The notes under the pieces were generated by a model. The model was given only the letters and a program-made list of their open reading frames with translations, was not told the DNA's origin and ran no database searches. Source: Cristatella mucedo (taxonomy: Eukaryota; Bryozoa; Phylactolaemata; Cristatellidae). From it: a DNA stretch of 64,000 bases. The stretch spans positions 11,247,501-11,311,500 of the forward strand of contig WPIO01000006.1 of the NCBI GenBank assembly GCA_009760855.2, written 5' to 3'. Shown one piece after another: positions 45,101-59,397 of this stretch. Positions within the stretch are counted from its first letter, which is position 1. Each line of letters starts with the position of its first letter. Made by a program: the position numbers and the translations under genes.

Positions 45101-45262
45101 ATGGCACACTGAGTAAAGCGGTTGCTTTGTACGACCTCGGGACCGAGGTTGTGGGTTCGGATCCTGTGGTGGGCGATCATTTATTGCTACTGCAAGCGTT
45201 GGTGATAGCCGTAAAGTCTCTTCTGTCGCTATACAAAAGAGGCTGTTAAATCAGCTAGTATA
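45101..45262 (+). mobile_element. SINE family 2
   Basis: ATGGCACACTGAGTAAAGCGG head, B-box GGGTTCGGATCC (45,153-45,164), CTACTGCAAGCG body, CTCTTCTGTCGCTATACAAAAG, GGCTGTTAAATCAGCTAGTA end. Confidence 0.85.
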
Positions 45263-45592
45263 TAATTGTCCCACAATTGCCAACAAAGATTAATTTGATG
45301 TATGTGCCAGCATTTGTACCTCAGAGGAAGACATGTCGGCAGTTGTCCTAGGTGTTTCATTAGTAAATGGCAAGGTTTGAAAACGTCCTATTGTGTACAG
45401 CCATGGATCGGATGTGGTTCGAAGCAGTGATAAGTTATATTTACGACTCCGGTGGCAGTAACATACATATTCCCATAGTTTTCTGATTGACTAGTCATAG
45501 GTAACTTACGAAATCATTCCTGCATTGTTGACTTGTGTTACTTGGGCCAAGTAGTAAGCCAAACAGGAGATTAAAACGGTTCGTAATACTAT

Positions 45593-45692
45593 CTGATTTA
45601 GCAGACTCTTTTGTATAGCGACACAGAAGAGTCTTTATGGCTATCATCACCGCTTGCAGCAGCGATAAAGGATCGCCCAGCGCAGGATTCAA
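45593..45692 (-). mobile_element. SINE family 2, 3' part
   Basis: Plus-strand CTGATTTAGCAGACTCTTTT, GTATAGCGACACAGAAGAG, CACCGCTTGCAGCAGCG and CGCAGGATTCAATA. The tRNA-like head is missing beyond the B-box. A short poly-A and a C8 run follow. Confidence 0.8.
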
Positions 45693-45904
45693 TAAAAAAA
45701 TAGATAAATCTATTCGACCCCCCCCCATCTTGGGATCGTGGTCGTGGGTTAAATATGTCTGGCGCAAAACACATGCTAACTTTCCCCCAAAAGACATACA
45801 CAGCTGTGTGTGCACGACCATGCAGGGGTATTTAATCGAGTTATTTGGGTCAACGACTGATGGCAGATGACTGTTTATTATGATCTAAAACCATTCTAAA
45901 CAAC

Positions 45905-46550
45905 GATCAGGCGATTGCAGCTGGTGCAAAACTCGGAAGCTAGACTTGTCTGCCGTGAGCGTCGCATTTGCCACATTACTCCACTTCTCGCCGACCTGCA
46001 CTGGCTACCAGTGAAGCAACGGATTGACTTCAAGGTTTTGTCGCTCACTTTTAGGTCCCTTCATTCTATGACTCCAGCCTATCTGTCAGATATACTACCC
46101 CATCAGGCCAAGCATCTTACCACCCGCTTTTCAGAATCCAACTGTCTAGAAATACCTCGTACAAACCTCAAATCCTTTGGAGACCGTGCATTTAGTTCAT
46201 ATGCTCCCAAAGCCTGGAACTCCCTCCCGACCGGCATCAGAACATCCCCTGACCTGACCACATTTAAAAGGAACCTAAAAACACACCTATTTAGGACAGC
46301 ATTTAGTGGGTCCCTGTGATTCGTCCTTGTTGTGCTTATGCGTGCTGACACTGTGCATGCTGCCACTAACCACATTTGCAAGCTGACCCTGTGCATGTCA
46401 CCCCTAACCATATTATTCATTTCGTTTGTTTTTTCAAGCATGATTTTACTTACCATTCAATTCCATTTCACTTTACAGCAAATGTAAAGCGCCTAGAGAG
46501 AGATTAAGTTCTCTGAGGGCGCTTTATCAAGTGAATTATTATTATTATTA
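45905..46550 (+). mobile_element. L2/CR1-group LINE copy D, 5'-truncated
   Basis: Starts at GATCAGGCGATTGCAGCTGG. It has an open frame of 134 codons through LLADLHWLPVKQRIDFKVLS and AFSSYAPKAWNSLPT to the natural ORF end at 46,319, then the 3' UTR, the stem-loop and (TTA)n. Confidence 0.9.
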
Positions 46551-47642
46551 ACGTGTATCGATTAATGTGGATAGAGATTGTGATTACCAGCTACGGTTTA
46601 TACTGTTTAACTAGCCTATACCAATGAAAACAAATCACAGAAAACTTTGGAGGACGGTGTCTTTTGAAGCACGTTTGCCCGGTGCTGGGCAGCTGTGCAC
46701 TGTTGGACGGCTGCACAGCTGGTGGTCAGCCCTGCTGCGCACTGTCGTGGGACAGGGCACACAGAATGGACATTTAGGAATTGCATTTAAAACTTGCTGC
46801 TTATGTATCGACGCCAGTACCGGCCCAGCGCCTGCGAGGGAAAGCCTCGGGGAGGCGGGGCAATAGGCGCAGGGGTTTTGTTCACAAGCTGCAGCATTGG
46901 CCACTCAATGAGACCTGTCGTCGCGTGCCGCTATGCGTTCTGCCAGCTTCTCCTGAGTGGCACGTGTGCATGCAGCCTGTGTGGCAGAGCTCACAGCAAA
47001 CCGTGCCCGCAAAGGCCCTTCCTAGTTCCAGTTCTGTATAGTCCCTTCCTGGATGCATTGCCCGGCACTCGATGCACCGGCTGATGGGTGGGTGTGGTTG
47101 GAGGCATACTGAATCGTTACTGCCTGCCCTCCCGGGCACCTTGGGGTGCCCGGCATACTACATGGCCGGGCATGCTGACTGACGTCTGCACAACCCTTTG
47201 GAACAGCAATGCCATTAATCCTATCATGCTGCTATAGCAACCCAAGCCTGGTTGTGGCCGTGGTAATCCTGGCTTGTTGGGCTCTGGGGCTTGTTTGCTT
47301 GTGGTCTATTAGGCAGGGTAGGTAGCATGCTTGAGCTGTGTCGTGGGCTGAGCTAGCTGTCAAGCTGCTGTCAAGCAGCCAGTGGTGCTTGGTCCGAATG
47401 TTCACGAAGCCGAGCAGCTTTTTTGGATTGTGACAGTGCATGTGGCTGGCGAAGTGTGAAGGCTTAGTTGTGTGGAATGGCAGTGCTACTTCCCTGGGCC
47501 CTAGCACGGCGCAGCATTGCTCACGAGCTCAGGCATAGCCTTGGCTTGATTTCGCGCGGCTTCTGGACAGGTAACTAGCTACGATTGCTGTGTGTGCATG
47601 CGTTTGCTCATGAAGGTCGCCCGAAGGAAAATGTAAAAATCC
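46551..47642. other. Putative intron 1 sequence, no gene recognised
   Basis: GC- and CTG-rich, with short overlapping ORFs and no conserved motif. Confidence 0.5.
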
Positions 47643-48354
47643 TGTCTTGACTCCCGTAACTCACTGCTTGCTGGCCTACCGGCATGTGCAATCAGGCGAT
47701 TACAGCTGGTGCAAAATTCCGCAGCTAGGCTTGTCTGTCGTGAACGTCGCGGTTGCCACATCACACCACTTCTCGCCGACCTGCACTGGCTACCAGTCAA
47801 GCAACGGATCGACTTCAAGGTTTTGTTGCTCACTTTTAGGTCACTTCATTCTTTGGTTCCAGCCTATCTCTCAGATCTACTCCCCCACCAGGCCAAGCAT
47901 CGTACCACCCGCTTTTCGGAATCCAACAGTTTACCAATACCTCGTACAAACGTCAAATCCTCTGGAGACCGTGCATTTAGTTCGTATGCTCCCAAAGCCT
48001 GGAACTCACTCCAGACTTGCGTCAGAACATTCCCTGACTTGACCACATTTAAAAAGAACTTAAAAAAAAGAAAAAGAAAAAGAACACACCTATTTAGGAC
48101 AGCATTTAGTGGGTCCCTGTGATTCATCCTTTATGAGCTTATGCCTGCCGACACTGCATGCTGCCACTAACCACACTTGCGTGCTGACCCTGTGCATGTC
48201 ACCCCTAACCATGTTATTCATGTTGTTTGTTTATCAAGCATGATATTACTTAGCATTCAGTCGCTTTTCCCTTTGCAGCAAATTTAAAGTGCCTAGAAAG
48301 AGATTGAATTCCCTAAGGGCACTTTATCAAGTGAATTATTATTATTATTATTAT
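47643..48354 (+). mobile_element. L2/CR1-group LINE copy E, 5'-truncated
   Basis: Starts near TTGACTCCCGTAACTCACTG. The frame from 47,709 runs through LLADLHWLPVKQRIDFKVLL and AFSSYAPKAWNSLQT to 48,122, with an extra AAAAAAGAAAAAGAAAAAG insertion near 48,064. The 3' stem has AAAGTGCC (48,286-48,293) and GGCACTTT (48,318-48,325), then (TTA)n. Confidence 0.9.
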
Positions 48355-48434
48355 ATAAAAAAACAGATTGAAGTCACGAAGGTGAAACCCAGGAGGAGTT
48401 GAGAGACAGCAACGGTGAAGGGAGAGAGAAGAAG

Positions 48435-48435
48435 A

Positions 48436-48495
<60 letters not shown>
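48435..48495. repeat. (GA)n microsatellite
   Basis: Nearly pure AG dinucleotides, about 60 bases. Confidence 0.97.
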
Positions 48496-48498
<3 letters not shown>

Positions 48499-48727
48499 GA
48501 CAAAATAGAGTATGCACACGTGCGGGAGCGACAACCCGAGACATTGAGAGAGGAGGGAAATGTTTGACAGTAGGGACTGAGTAGGCCGACGTTGCCGACT
48601 CCCCTCCCCCAGCAGTCATGTCCTCTCTTTCTGCTGGTGTTGTGTTGGCATCCAGTCATACATGCTATTCAAATTTCAGCCCCCTATGCACTAGTATATA
48701 AATCCCCCACCCCCTTTGCTCCCCCAG

Positions 48728-49092
48728 TATGATCAAACACCATCCGTTCCTCAGCATCTAGTCATCTCACCAGAACTAAATTGGAATCTCCTGGTGATCG
48801 AGCCTTCAGCTCGTACACACCAAAAGTGTGGAATTCCCTTTTGACCACAGTCACTACGTGCAATCACTTTGCTTCTTTTGAGTCTTAGCTAAAGACACAC
48901 GTGTTCTCTTCAGCGCTTTCTCCTAGCCCCAGTAAACTTGTCCTTTTTTGTTTGTTCCGGTCTGGTTTGCGTGCATACCTATAAAGGATAGCACCATGCT
49001 TGTTTGCTGTTGTTTGCTTGGTGCCGTGCTTGCCACTAACCCTTTAGTATTGATTCTCTTGCAGCAAGTTATAAAATGCCTTAATTGAGATC
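48728..49092 (+). mobile_element. Diverged LINE 3' end, different subfamily
   Basis: Reads ESPGDRAFSSYTPKVWNSLL (about 48,790-48,845), the same C-terminal motif as the other LINEs, then LKTHVFSS. It continues to TTGCAGCAAGTTATAAAATGCC, corresponding to the usual GCAGCAAATGTAAAGCGCC. The tail beyond is replaced by a SINE. Confidence 0.65.
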
Positions 49093-49098
49093 GCCCCA

Positions 49099-49236
49099 GG
49101 GTCCTAGCCCAGGGGTATGGTGTTTGCTCTTCTCGACCCGGGTCGTGGGTCTGATTCTTGCAGTGATAAATCCTTTTATTGACCACTGCAAGCAATGGTG
49201 ATAGCCGTGAAGGCTCTCCTGCTGCTATATACATTT
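49099..49236 (+). mobile_element. SINE family 2, diverged
   Basis: CGACCCGGGTCGTGGGTCTGATTC, GACCACTGCAAGCAATGGTG, GCCGTGAAGGCTCTCCTGCTG and CTATATACAT. Confidence 0.7.
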
Positions 49237-49292
49237 TTTACTTGTCTTTATTAAGTTCTCTTTTGATGCTATATAAACACCCTGTTCCTATT

Positions 49293-49295
49293 ATC

Positions 49296-49333
<38 letters not shown>
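49293..49333. repeat. (ATT)n microsatellite
   Basis: ATT trinucleotides, about 40 bases, possibly the remains of a LINE tail. Confidence 0.95.
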
Positions 49334-49620
49334 ATACTCTCTTGCTCGTAGACCTTTTACTACGTTTCTGGTGCAATGCATGTTTTCTGGTGACTGCCTC
49401 AGCCGGTGCAAACTCATCACCGTGCAAGTGCAAATTCGTACACCGCTTCCACTCACGCTTTGTTTCTGTATGGGCTTAAACCCATAAATGCTAGAAGTAG
49501 AGCAGCAGCAGCAGAGCTGCCTGGCTTATCGTCTGTCTGGTCCGTGCTAAGACACGCCCCTCAGCACACTGGACCGTCTTGGTTTTTCGTCCAGCCTAGT
49601 CTGATGACAGCAGTGTTGAG

Positions 49621-49660
49621 CCACGGGGGGGGGGGGAGTGCTGGGGACTGGACTGGACTG
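49621..49660. repeat. G run
   Basis: Run of about ten G after CCAC at 49,625, followed by GTGCTGGGGACTGGACTGGAC. Confidence 0.85.
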
Positions 49661-49839
49661 CTTTCTAAACGAGCAGATTCGCTTGATTTGTTAGCTGACA
49701 CGACCTTCTCTCATGTCCTTCACTTGTGAAGTGTGAGCATACCCAGCCCATCATGTCGTACGTGAGCAGCAGGGCAAGCAGTACTGATGAATCTCGTGGC
49801 TTCTCACTTGAGTTTAAGATGAACCCCCCCCAAGCCTTA

Positions 49840-49853
49840 TGGGGGGGGGGGGT
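49840..49853. repeat. G run
   Basis: Run of about 12 G at 49,841, preceded by a C run near 49,826. The two could pair as a small hairpin. Confidence 0.85.
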
Positions 49854-49877
49854 CAACCGAGCTTGCTGCTGTGGTAC

Positions 49878-50074
49878 CATGCTGCCACTGACCACATTTG
49901 CATGCTGACCCTGTGCATGTCACCCCTAACCACGTTATTCATTTTGTTTGCTTTTCAAGCATGATTTTACTTACCATTCAATTGCATTTCCCTTGGCAGC
50001 AAATGTAAAGCACCTAGAAAGAGATTGAGTTCTCCGAGGGTGCTTTATCAAGTCCATTATTATTATTATTATTA
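49878..50074 (+). mobile_element. L2/CR1-group LINE copy F, 3' UTR only
   Basis: Starts at CATGCTGCCACTGACCACAT in the 3' UTR. The stem has AAAGCACC (50,007-50,014) and GGTGCTTT (50,039-50,046), followed by (TTA)n. Confidence 0.9.
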
Positions 50075-50669
50075 CCAGGGCCAGTGTGGTCAGGCAGGCA
50101 TCTGTAGGCTTCCCATAGTGGCCATGCTTAGCTGCAATCTGTCGTCAGCCGGTCACCTGGGTGTACTGGTCTGGAGCTACTTACTGGTTGATGCAGACGG
50201 TGCAGCTGGGAACGGCGATTTCTCTCGTGGCTCTCCCGTATGCGTCAGTTAGAAAGAGACTCCCTCGCGACCTGCCGAGCCTGGCAGTGCAGAGTCTGAA
50301 GAGGTGCTTTGCTTGTTTGCTGTTTTAGCCAGTCGGCTGCTCGTGAAGCCATGGCCGCATGGTGGTGCAGCTGTCCATCCCCCTAATGCACGTGCGTGTC
50401 CTTCATCGACCTCCTGTAGGCAGGCTTGTGTGGTGAGGATTTTGCTGCTATTCAATGGGTGTTCCTCCCTCCCCATCCTCCCTTCTCGGGAATCTATCTA
50501 TGCTCACGAAGTAGGGCCCCATACTGGTGCTCAGCAGCCGTGATGTCCTGCCCCCATGCCATAACAGAACTTTTGCAAAAAAAGGCTGGCAGATCATGGC
50601 TGCCTCATGGTCGTCTTCTCCAGGAAGTGGCTTCCCTGTTAAAAGTTAACCGAGGTACTCGGTCTCACC

Positions 50670-50797
50670 GCCCTGGTTTGGCACATGGCTCAGATGCTCT
50701 CCAACGACCAAGGTTGTGGGCTCCAGCCTTGCATCACATGTGAAGGGCATGGATAGAGATCAATTTCTCTTAGAGGGCTATGCAGATGAATTATATA
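50670..50797 (+). mobile_element. SINE family 1, diverged
   Basis: CCTGGTTTGGCACATGGCTC, CAACGACCAAGGTTGTGGGC, ACATGTGAAGGGCATGGATAG, TCTTAGAGGGCTATGCAGATG and AATTATATA follow the family order with many substitutions. Confidence 0.65.
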
Positions 50798-51398
50798 TGC
50801 TCATTTGTGCGAGTGTGTGTGTTTTTCATTCTTGCCTATTTTGGGTTGCCTTAGCCAACCATAGCTCCTTGGCATCCAGCCTGCACTCATCGAGGTCATG
50901 GCCTTGTCAGTGAGTGATTGCAACTGCTGTTACTATGCAGCCCACTTGATTCTGTAAAGACTTCGGAGGCACTGGATGTTGGATCGCACTTGACTGTACT
51001 CTGCCGAAAGGCCCTTTCATTAGTATGCTTACCCCAAGGCACACTATTCCTGCATTCAACCCTGAGCTCTTCCAAGTGTGTCGGCTAATTACTGTGAGGC
51101 CTATTTATACCAGCCATTGGAAGTTGCTCGACCCCCTAGAGGTGTTCGATTGCACACTGTCTGCACTGAAAAGTCAACGAGTAATTAACTGTAAAAATGC
51201 CTTATAGCTGACCTGTCAGCTAAGAGCTCCATTATCAGAAAAGAATCCGGGCGTTGTGAATTACAATCTCAGGGAGATTAATCCTAGGCCTGCCTAACCT
51301 AGGCCGTTCATGTGTAGCATAGACCATCCCAAGTGGCTGTCAGGAAAAATTGTTGGTCGGCCATGAGAGAGTGGAGCTTGCCAGTGAGTGTGTGCACG
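50798..51398. other. Putative intron 1 sequence, no gene recognised
   Basis: No repeat or coding motif seen. Confidence 0.5.
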
Positions 51399-51404
51399 AG
51401 TCAG

Positions 51405-51498
<94 letters not shown>

Positions 51499-51504
51499 CT
51501 GACT
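51399..51504. repeat. Perfect AT palindrome, about 106 bp
   Basis: AGTCAGTAATATAT at the left and ATATATTACTGACT at the right flank a pure AT core, so the whole block is its own reverse complement. AT-rich sequence continues to about 51,560. Confidence 0.9.
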
Positions 51505-51537
51505 AATATAATATAATAATATATAATATATAATATA

Positions 51538-51568
<31 letters not shown>

Positions 51569-51917
51569 CGGAGAGATTGCGTGGTTTGGGAGTTGTGAGC
51601 GTCACTGCAAGCAGCAGGAAGTGCTCATGTCTTCGTAAGCTACATAAATGGTGGTTCCTGCCAAGGTAATCCCAAGTAAGTACTTTTGTCACGTTTAGAC
51701 TAAAAGCAATTAAAAGTCGCATGCTTTATTTCAAAGTCTTTTACGTGTCTGAAGAGTAGTCAGTTCTGTTCACTGCGAAATGAACCGTAATTTTGTAAAT
51801 TCCTAGTGATATGCATGTGGTTGTGCCCTCTCAGTTCATAGTGTGGAAGGAACTATTGAAGGGGAAGGTTGCAACAGACAGTAAGCCTTGGCCTTCTGGA
51901 TGTGGTCCTCTCATTCT

Positions 51918-52325
<408 letters not shown>

Positions 52326-54143
52326 TTATCTCAGAGGCCAGAGTGCCGCTGTGTAGCAGGCAGAAAGGAGGGCTCCGTACGGCTAGAGCTTGCGCCCACA
52401 CGCTGCTGTTCATATGCTTGGGGAGCTTACCTCTTTCAGGTGCAAATGGGTTGGAATGACCGGTTGGGTCTAGTTTGAGCATGTTGTCGATTGATTTTTT
52501 GAGCTTCCATTGTCTTAGCTCAGTGGCTTATCTGTTTTAGTTAGTGTGCTCCTCTTAAAAGTTCTTCCTGCTTGAAGGCTACGTGAGTGCACGTGCACAT
52601 GAGCGTGCCTGTGAGAGAGTATGTAGAGTAGACAAAAACCAGGCACTTCAGCTGTTGGCGCCGGTTATGCCAAGTCCGGCTCGCGATACCGCCAGACCCC
52701 ACCCTCCAGCTCGGTCGGTGGCTGAAGTGGCCTCGTGTTAAGTTTATGGTTTGGATAAGCGATTAAGCTCTCTGCACTATACTCATACGTTTTCGTGTAA
52801 GGCAAGTGAGCTGGTTTATAACAGGCCACATGTCTACAATGTGAAGTTAACTTGTTGATGTTGCATCTGACAGTAAACAAATAGACATTGCTAATTCAAC
52901 AGCCTGATTTCTGCAGCTGCAGAGGCAGGCTGTTAAAACGTCTGCTCCCAGACTTAGAACAAGCCATCTGGGTCCGGAAGGACTGAGCTTAGACCGGCCG
53001 TGCCAAGACCGGCTGACAAGGTGAGAGTAAGGCCCAGGAGGTGGTTCCGATGTCGGAAGTCGTGAGGGCCAGCCTGCATGGCGATCGCTAGGGCAGTCGA
53101 AATGCCTGAAAGTAAGGCTAGTATAAGAAACTGTGACTCTCGAAACCTCTCCTTTAGTAACCTAGCATAGATGAAGGGCTCTTGGATGGCCATCCGTGGC
53201 AGACTGGAAGGAAGACATGTGTGAGATGCTGTAACTGATAATTCCAAAAAAGCGTGGCTTTGTGGAATGTGGTAGATCTTTGGCACCTGCCCTTTTTGCA
53301 GCTGGTTATTTGCAATAGCTTCCACGATCACTCTAACTGGGTGAATTACTATGAATCACGTCTACGATTTGGGATGAGAGGTCGCGGGATCAGCTTCTGA
53401 GGATGATGTGTTCCTCTCTTCTTTCCAGCTTGCTAAGAGACATATTCCATTGGGTAGGTCACACTTCTTTAGTAAATCGACTGATGTTTCAGCTATGCAT
53501 GATTGTTGTTTATCGTCGGTTAGCCTCCATGGGCCCACAGTCGACTGTGTTTCATAGCATAGCGACGAACCCTTACAGCCCAGCAGCAGCTGTCCTTTGC
53601 TGCTGTTCGAAGCCGTTATTTAGCAGCAATCGTAGATAGCGATGCCACCGAGGACTGCTTGCTGCAACAGCTGCTGCTGCTGGCAGCTGCAGCTTCCTGC
53701 ATTAGAATCCGGGTCAGCTGGAGCTGCTGTTTACTGTGGTGAGAAGCACACGGGCCCCCTTCCCCTCCCCGTGAGGGCGGTTGTCGTAAATAAGGAAGAC
53801 CTGGCAGCAGAAGTGCAGGTCGTAGCTTCGGTGAGGGTTTTACTTTCAGAGTAGCAAGATGTGGTGAGCTCATTCATTACAGACAGACGGTTGAGCAGCA
53901 AACAAACGTGGCTCGATCGGATTGTTAAGTGCCTTTGTGCCCAGCAGCTGCATTGGTGGGTGGGTAGGTGTGGGGGGGGGCACGGCAGTGTTAGTTGGGT
54001 CAGCAGCCGGCTCTTATCTGGATAGTTTCTATATTTGCTTAGCCAGCAACTCTTTCTCCTCACTGCTTCTAGTCCGACGACAACCAGCCAACTTGTACTC
54101 CGGACACAGACCGGATGCACGTATTTGTATGGCCCATTGGCAC
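52326..54143. other. Putative intron 1 sequence, no gene recognised
   Basis: Includes a minus-strand ORF of 125 codons (52,954-53,331) with a hydrophobic stretch (LILALLSGISTALAIAMQAG). It has no family match known to me and no splice support. Confidence 0.4.
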
Positions 54144-54719
54144 CACGTTCTGTAACTCCCTACTCAAAAGTCTTCTGCGTATGCATAGGGCACTTGCAGC
54201 TGATGCAAAACTCAGGCAGCCAGGCTTGTCTGTCCTGAGCATCGAAGTTGCCACATTACACCTATTCTCACCGACCTGTACTGTTTGCCCATCAAGCAGC
54301 ACATCGACTTCAAGGTTTTGTCGCTCACATTTAGGTCCTTTCATTTTCTTTGTCTAGCCCACCCATCCAAACTACTTCCCAATCAGGCTTGCGTTCGTAC
54401 TACCCGCACTTCTGACTCAGATAGTTTAGCTCTGCTTTGAACCAAACACAAATCCTTTGGATACCGTGCCTTCAGTTCCCGGTACTCGCTCTCAACTGAT
54501 TTCCCTTATCCCGTGCCAATGTCAGTTAGGAGTTGCAGTGATGTTTATTTTTGTGAGCCCGCACCTATCGAAATTATGTAATTTTGAGTGTACACACACT
54601 CTGTCGCAAAAAATCCTCAAGTTAATGAAAGCATTTTCTACAACCCATGTAAAGTACCTAGAAAGACATTGAATACTCTGAGGGCACTAAATCAAGTGTG
54701 TTGTTATTATTATTATTAT
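54144..54719 (+). mobile_element. Diverged L2/CR1-group LINE 3' fragment
   Basis: TCTGTAACTCCCTACTCAAAAG, GCAGCTGATGCAAAACTCAG, CACCGACCTGTACTG, TTCAAGGTTTTGTCGCTCAC and GGATACCGTGCCTTCAGTTC follow the LINE in order. The tail AAAGTACCTAGAAAGACATTG, CTCTGAGGGCACTAAATCAAG and (TTA)n ends at 54,718. It has many stops and is older than copies A-F. Confidence 0.8.
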
Positions 54720-56194
54720 GTGAAAGTGGCGCATCGCCCAGCTACAAGGGTCAGATTTTATCGTTGTTTGTTATGGGTCTGAAACTAGGACTACTATAGC
54801 CCCCTCTCAACTCCAGGCTGGCCGAGTTTCCTAGATGCTCTACACTGAGAATTAAGGGGTGGGATTATTTATTTGCTCAGTGTACAGGTATATGAGTATA
54901 TCGTCCTGTAAATGGAAGTCACTTTTTGCTGATTTGCTAGCTGAGGCTGACAATGGTTAGATAGCGTGTGCAATTTGGATGTATAAATGCGAATGACAAC
55001 TTAAACTCAGTTTAAATCGAAAAGTGGACTGAAAATTGATTTGAAAACTAAATAATCTGTATAATTTGAATGTATTTATGTCCCATGCATACGTCTCCAT
55101 AAATAAAGTCACTGCTGATTTGGTAGCCGGCACTGACCAATGTGAAGGGAGTCGATGCAATGCTCATGTATAAATGTAATTGACAAATGCATTTTTGTTG
55201 CTGAAAGTGGAAACGGAATTGAAAATCAATTCGAAAATTAAAATTAGTCAAAAATGAATATTTACAAAGAATGTCATCAAATAAATTCTGGATTGATGCC
55301 AATTGGATTCGTGTTCATTAATTTCAGTGATATTAAATAATATTTTGCAAAATTTCTAATTTGCTCTCCAGTAAAGGTTTTGCTACATCAAGAACGAACT
55401 GAAAGATTGTCCGGCAGTATGGCAGGCTCACCAGCTATTTCAGCACTCGCCTTCCGAAGGCAAACTGGGAGCTAGTCGTGATTTTTTATGGGTGATGGCT
55501 AGTATTGACATTATGTGTTGACATTGCTGGCACGATGTGGCAGAGTCCATTACTCATTGATTGAACACTCACTCATGTTTTGGCCCCCCTCCTAAGATGG
55601 GACAGTCAAACAGCTTCAGGAATTGGTCAGAAGATGAAGATGCGCCCTATCGCATTGCATGCAGTTTATCTTGGGTGTTGCCATCCTTTTGACCGGTGGC
55701 GGTGTATGGCATGATAACTTGTTTGGAACTTGCAGGCCACCCAGTGGTTTATGCAATCAACCGAGTCTCACTGGCCCCCCTCCCGGCATAGTGCGCTCAC
55801 ACACCGTGCTGCGGCACTGTGTGTGCGCACGTGTGCGTGTGCACAGCAGCCTGCTGAAGTCAGTCGTCGGTCTGGATGCAAGCTGTCTGCTCTGTTGGCA
55901 GGGTATACTAGTTAGTGACCGATCCTGCAAGTTTTCAACAAATCGAAGGATCTTGTGGGTAGGATCTAGACGTGTGTGTATATTTTTTTAATCTAATCAG
56001 TGAATCGAGCGCAGTTAACTTGCTGCAAGCTCAACTTTTGTTAAGTGAGCCACCTGCACATGAACGCCACCGTCGTCCGGCAGGGCATACGAACTAACTC
56101 TTCAGCTTACCTTTAGAAAAAACGAGGCACCTGTCGGCAAGAGCCACGAGTGTGACCGGCCCTAGGCAGTGGGCTGGCATAGACGGACAAGTCA
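54720..56194. other. Putative intron 1 sequence, no gene recognised
   Basis: Contains two related AT-rich stretches near 54,960-55,060 and 55,130-55,220: GTATAAATGCGAATGACAAC and GTATAAATGTAATTGACAAA, each followed by GAAAATTGATTTGAAAA or GAAAATCAATTCGAAAA. This is an imperfect tandem duplication of about 170 bases. Confidence 0.5.
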
Positions 56195-56520
56195 TCGTGT
56201 TAGCTCCTGCATTTATGTTATAAACTGTTCTATTCCTCCACTTAAAGACAGTTGGCGACAGAAGCTTTAGCTCTGCAGGTCCTAGACTGTGGAACTCGCT
56301 TCCACAATTCTTATGCAACGACAACTACTCTCCTACTGCCGACTATGGCACATCTGTTTCAGTGGTCCTGAGCTGCTACTTCTATGCTACTCACTACCTC
56401 AGCTGCTCACCTGACTCTGCTATGCTTCCCCCTCTCTCTTTGTTGCGTGAGACGAAGTCTGTTGGCTACCGAATGCGTACCGAAAGCCGCTTAGGCTGTG
56501 AGTGCACTATACAAAACTCT
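56195..56520 (+). mobile_element. Old LINE remnant, different subfamily
   Basis: The plus strand reads VGDRSFSSAGPRLWNSLPQF at about 56,250-56,310, the conserved C-terminal RT-ORF motif of CR1/L2-group elements. Near 56,490-56,520 is CGCTTAGGCTGTGAGTGCAC followed by TATAC, a degenerate 3' tail. Confidence 0.6.
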
Positions 56521-56914
56521 CCTGCGTAACATCCACATGGTCTTTAAGACTTTGTGGAGTTACAGACGGAGAGACATTACATTACAATAAACACGATGGC
56601 TGGCGGTTGGGTGGTGCTTCTTACTCGAGCTGGGCAAGGGCAGGCTTAATTGCCAAAAGGCCAGCCCCCTTGGCTATGGGGCAAGCTGGCTGGCCGCCTG
56701 GTGGGTGATGCCTATGCAACTGGTTTCGTTGGGGAGGAGGGTGAGATTGGTAAGGGAGTGGGTGGGCTGGCAGAAAGCTGCAGGCACCATCTCAAGCCCG
56801 TGGCCAGCTCTGACAGCTGATAGTATTACACGGAGACTCCTGAGCCAGCTAGAAAGATCGTTGCAGTTTCCAGATCGGGCTACTTCCACTCCTACTGCGC
56901 GTGCTCACTTTCGC

Positions 56915-56916
56915 AT

Positions 56917-56992
<76 letters not shown>
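56915..56992. repeat. (CA)n microsatellite
   Basis: Pure CA dinucleotides of about 75 bases. Confidence 0.98.
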
Positions 56993-58470
<1,478 letters not shown>

Positions 58471-59397
58471 AGGGTGCACAGCTGCCTGCATGCCGTTGCA
58501 CGTGCTGTTGCTTGTTCGAATCTCATGTCCGGTATGCAGCTTGGCTGTGAGCACTCGGAGGTGTGTTCGAGATATTAAAAAGCCAACTTTCTTGCTGTGT
58601 CAGTTCTTGCTAAGCCGCCGATGCGTAGTCTAGCAGAGGTTGTCCAAAGCTCGAGCATAATAGTCTCTTAGTCTGCAAGCCAGCTTCGGCTGCAGGTGTT
58701 TCGTCACGAGCTGTCCGATGCTGTGAGGCACCGCTGACTCCCGGCAGATTGTGCGATTTTGGCATAGGGCAGCTAAGGCACCCTTGTGCTTCCGGATGAC
58801 ATGCTGCTGCCTGAACTTCGGCTTGCACACGTGGTGGTGTGGCCAGCCACATGAATTAGTGCTCTTGTCGGCGATGGCTTGCTGGCCTCGGTTTCATATT
58901 TTCTTGTTGTTTGGGCCAAACAGTGTCAAGCCGGGGTGGAGAGCAGCTCGAGTATCGGGTCACGTGGCACACAGCAGCTGCTAAATCTCTGGTAGGCACA
59001 AGCAGAATGGGGAGGAGGAGTAGATTGGGAAGGGAAGGGAAGGGGGGTCAGAGGAAGGCTACAGGGGGGGGGGGCAGAGGAGGCCTGGCTACAAGCTAGC
59101 CAGCTTGTGGTCCCAAATTAGGAGGCCTGCCCAGTCGGTCGGCCCAGCCAGTAGTAGGAGAGCCCCTATACCCGACTGGCTGAAGGGTTTGCTGCCCACC
59201 TCATTCCCCAGAAGTGTGCATCCGTGCATGGGTTCCTGCTTGCAGCAATGGTGCCGGGCGAGCGAGCCCTGCTGCAGCTGTCGGCAGACGAAGCTGCACT
59301 TTCTTTTGGTTGGTGGATTTCTAATTTGTAAATTAATCCCTGTTATGGATGGTGTGTCTGTGGTTCCTTCGTCCAATTTCTTTGTGAGCTACTTCTA
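58471..59397. other. Putative intron 1 sequence, no gene recognised
   Basis: G-rich patch at 59,010-59,090, including a G run of about ten at 59,064. No conserved coding motif. Confidence 0.5.

Noticed and set aside
52954-53331. 125-codon ORF with a hydrophobic segment, possible membrane protein
   Set aside because: No family match known to me, no splice or promoter context; it could be chance.
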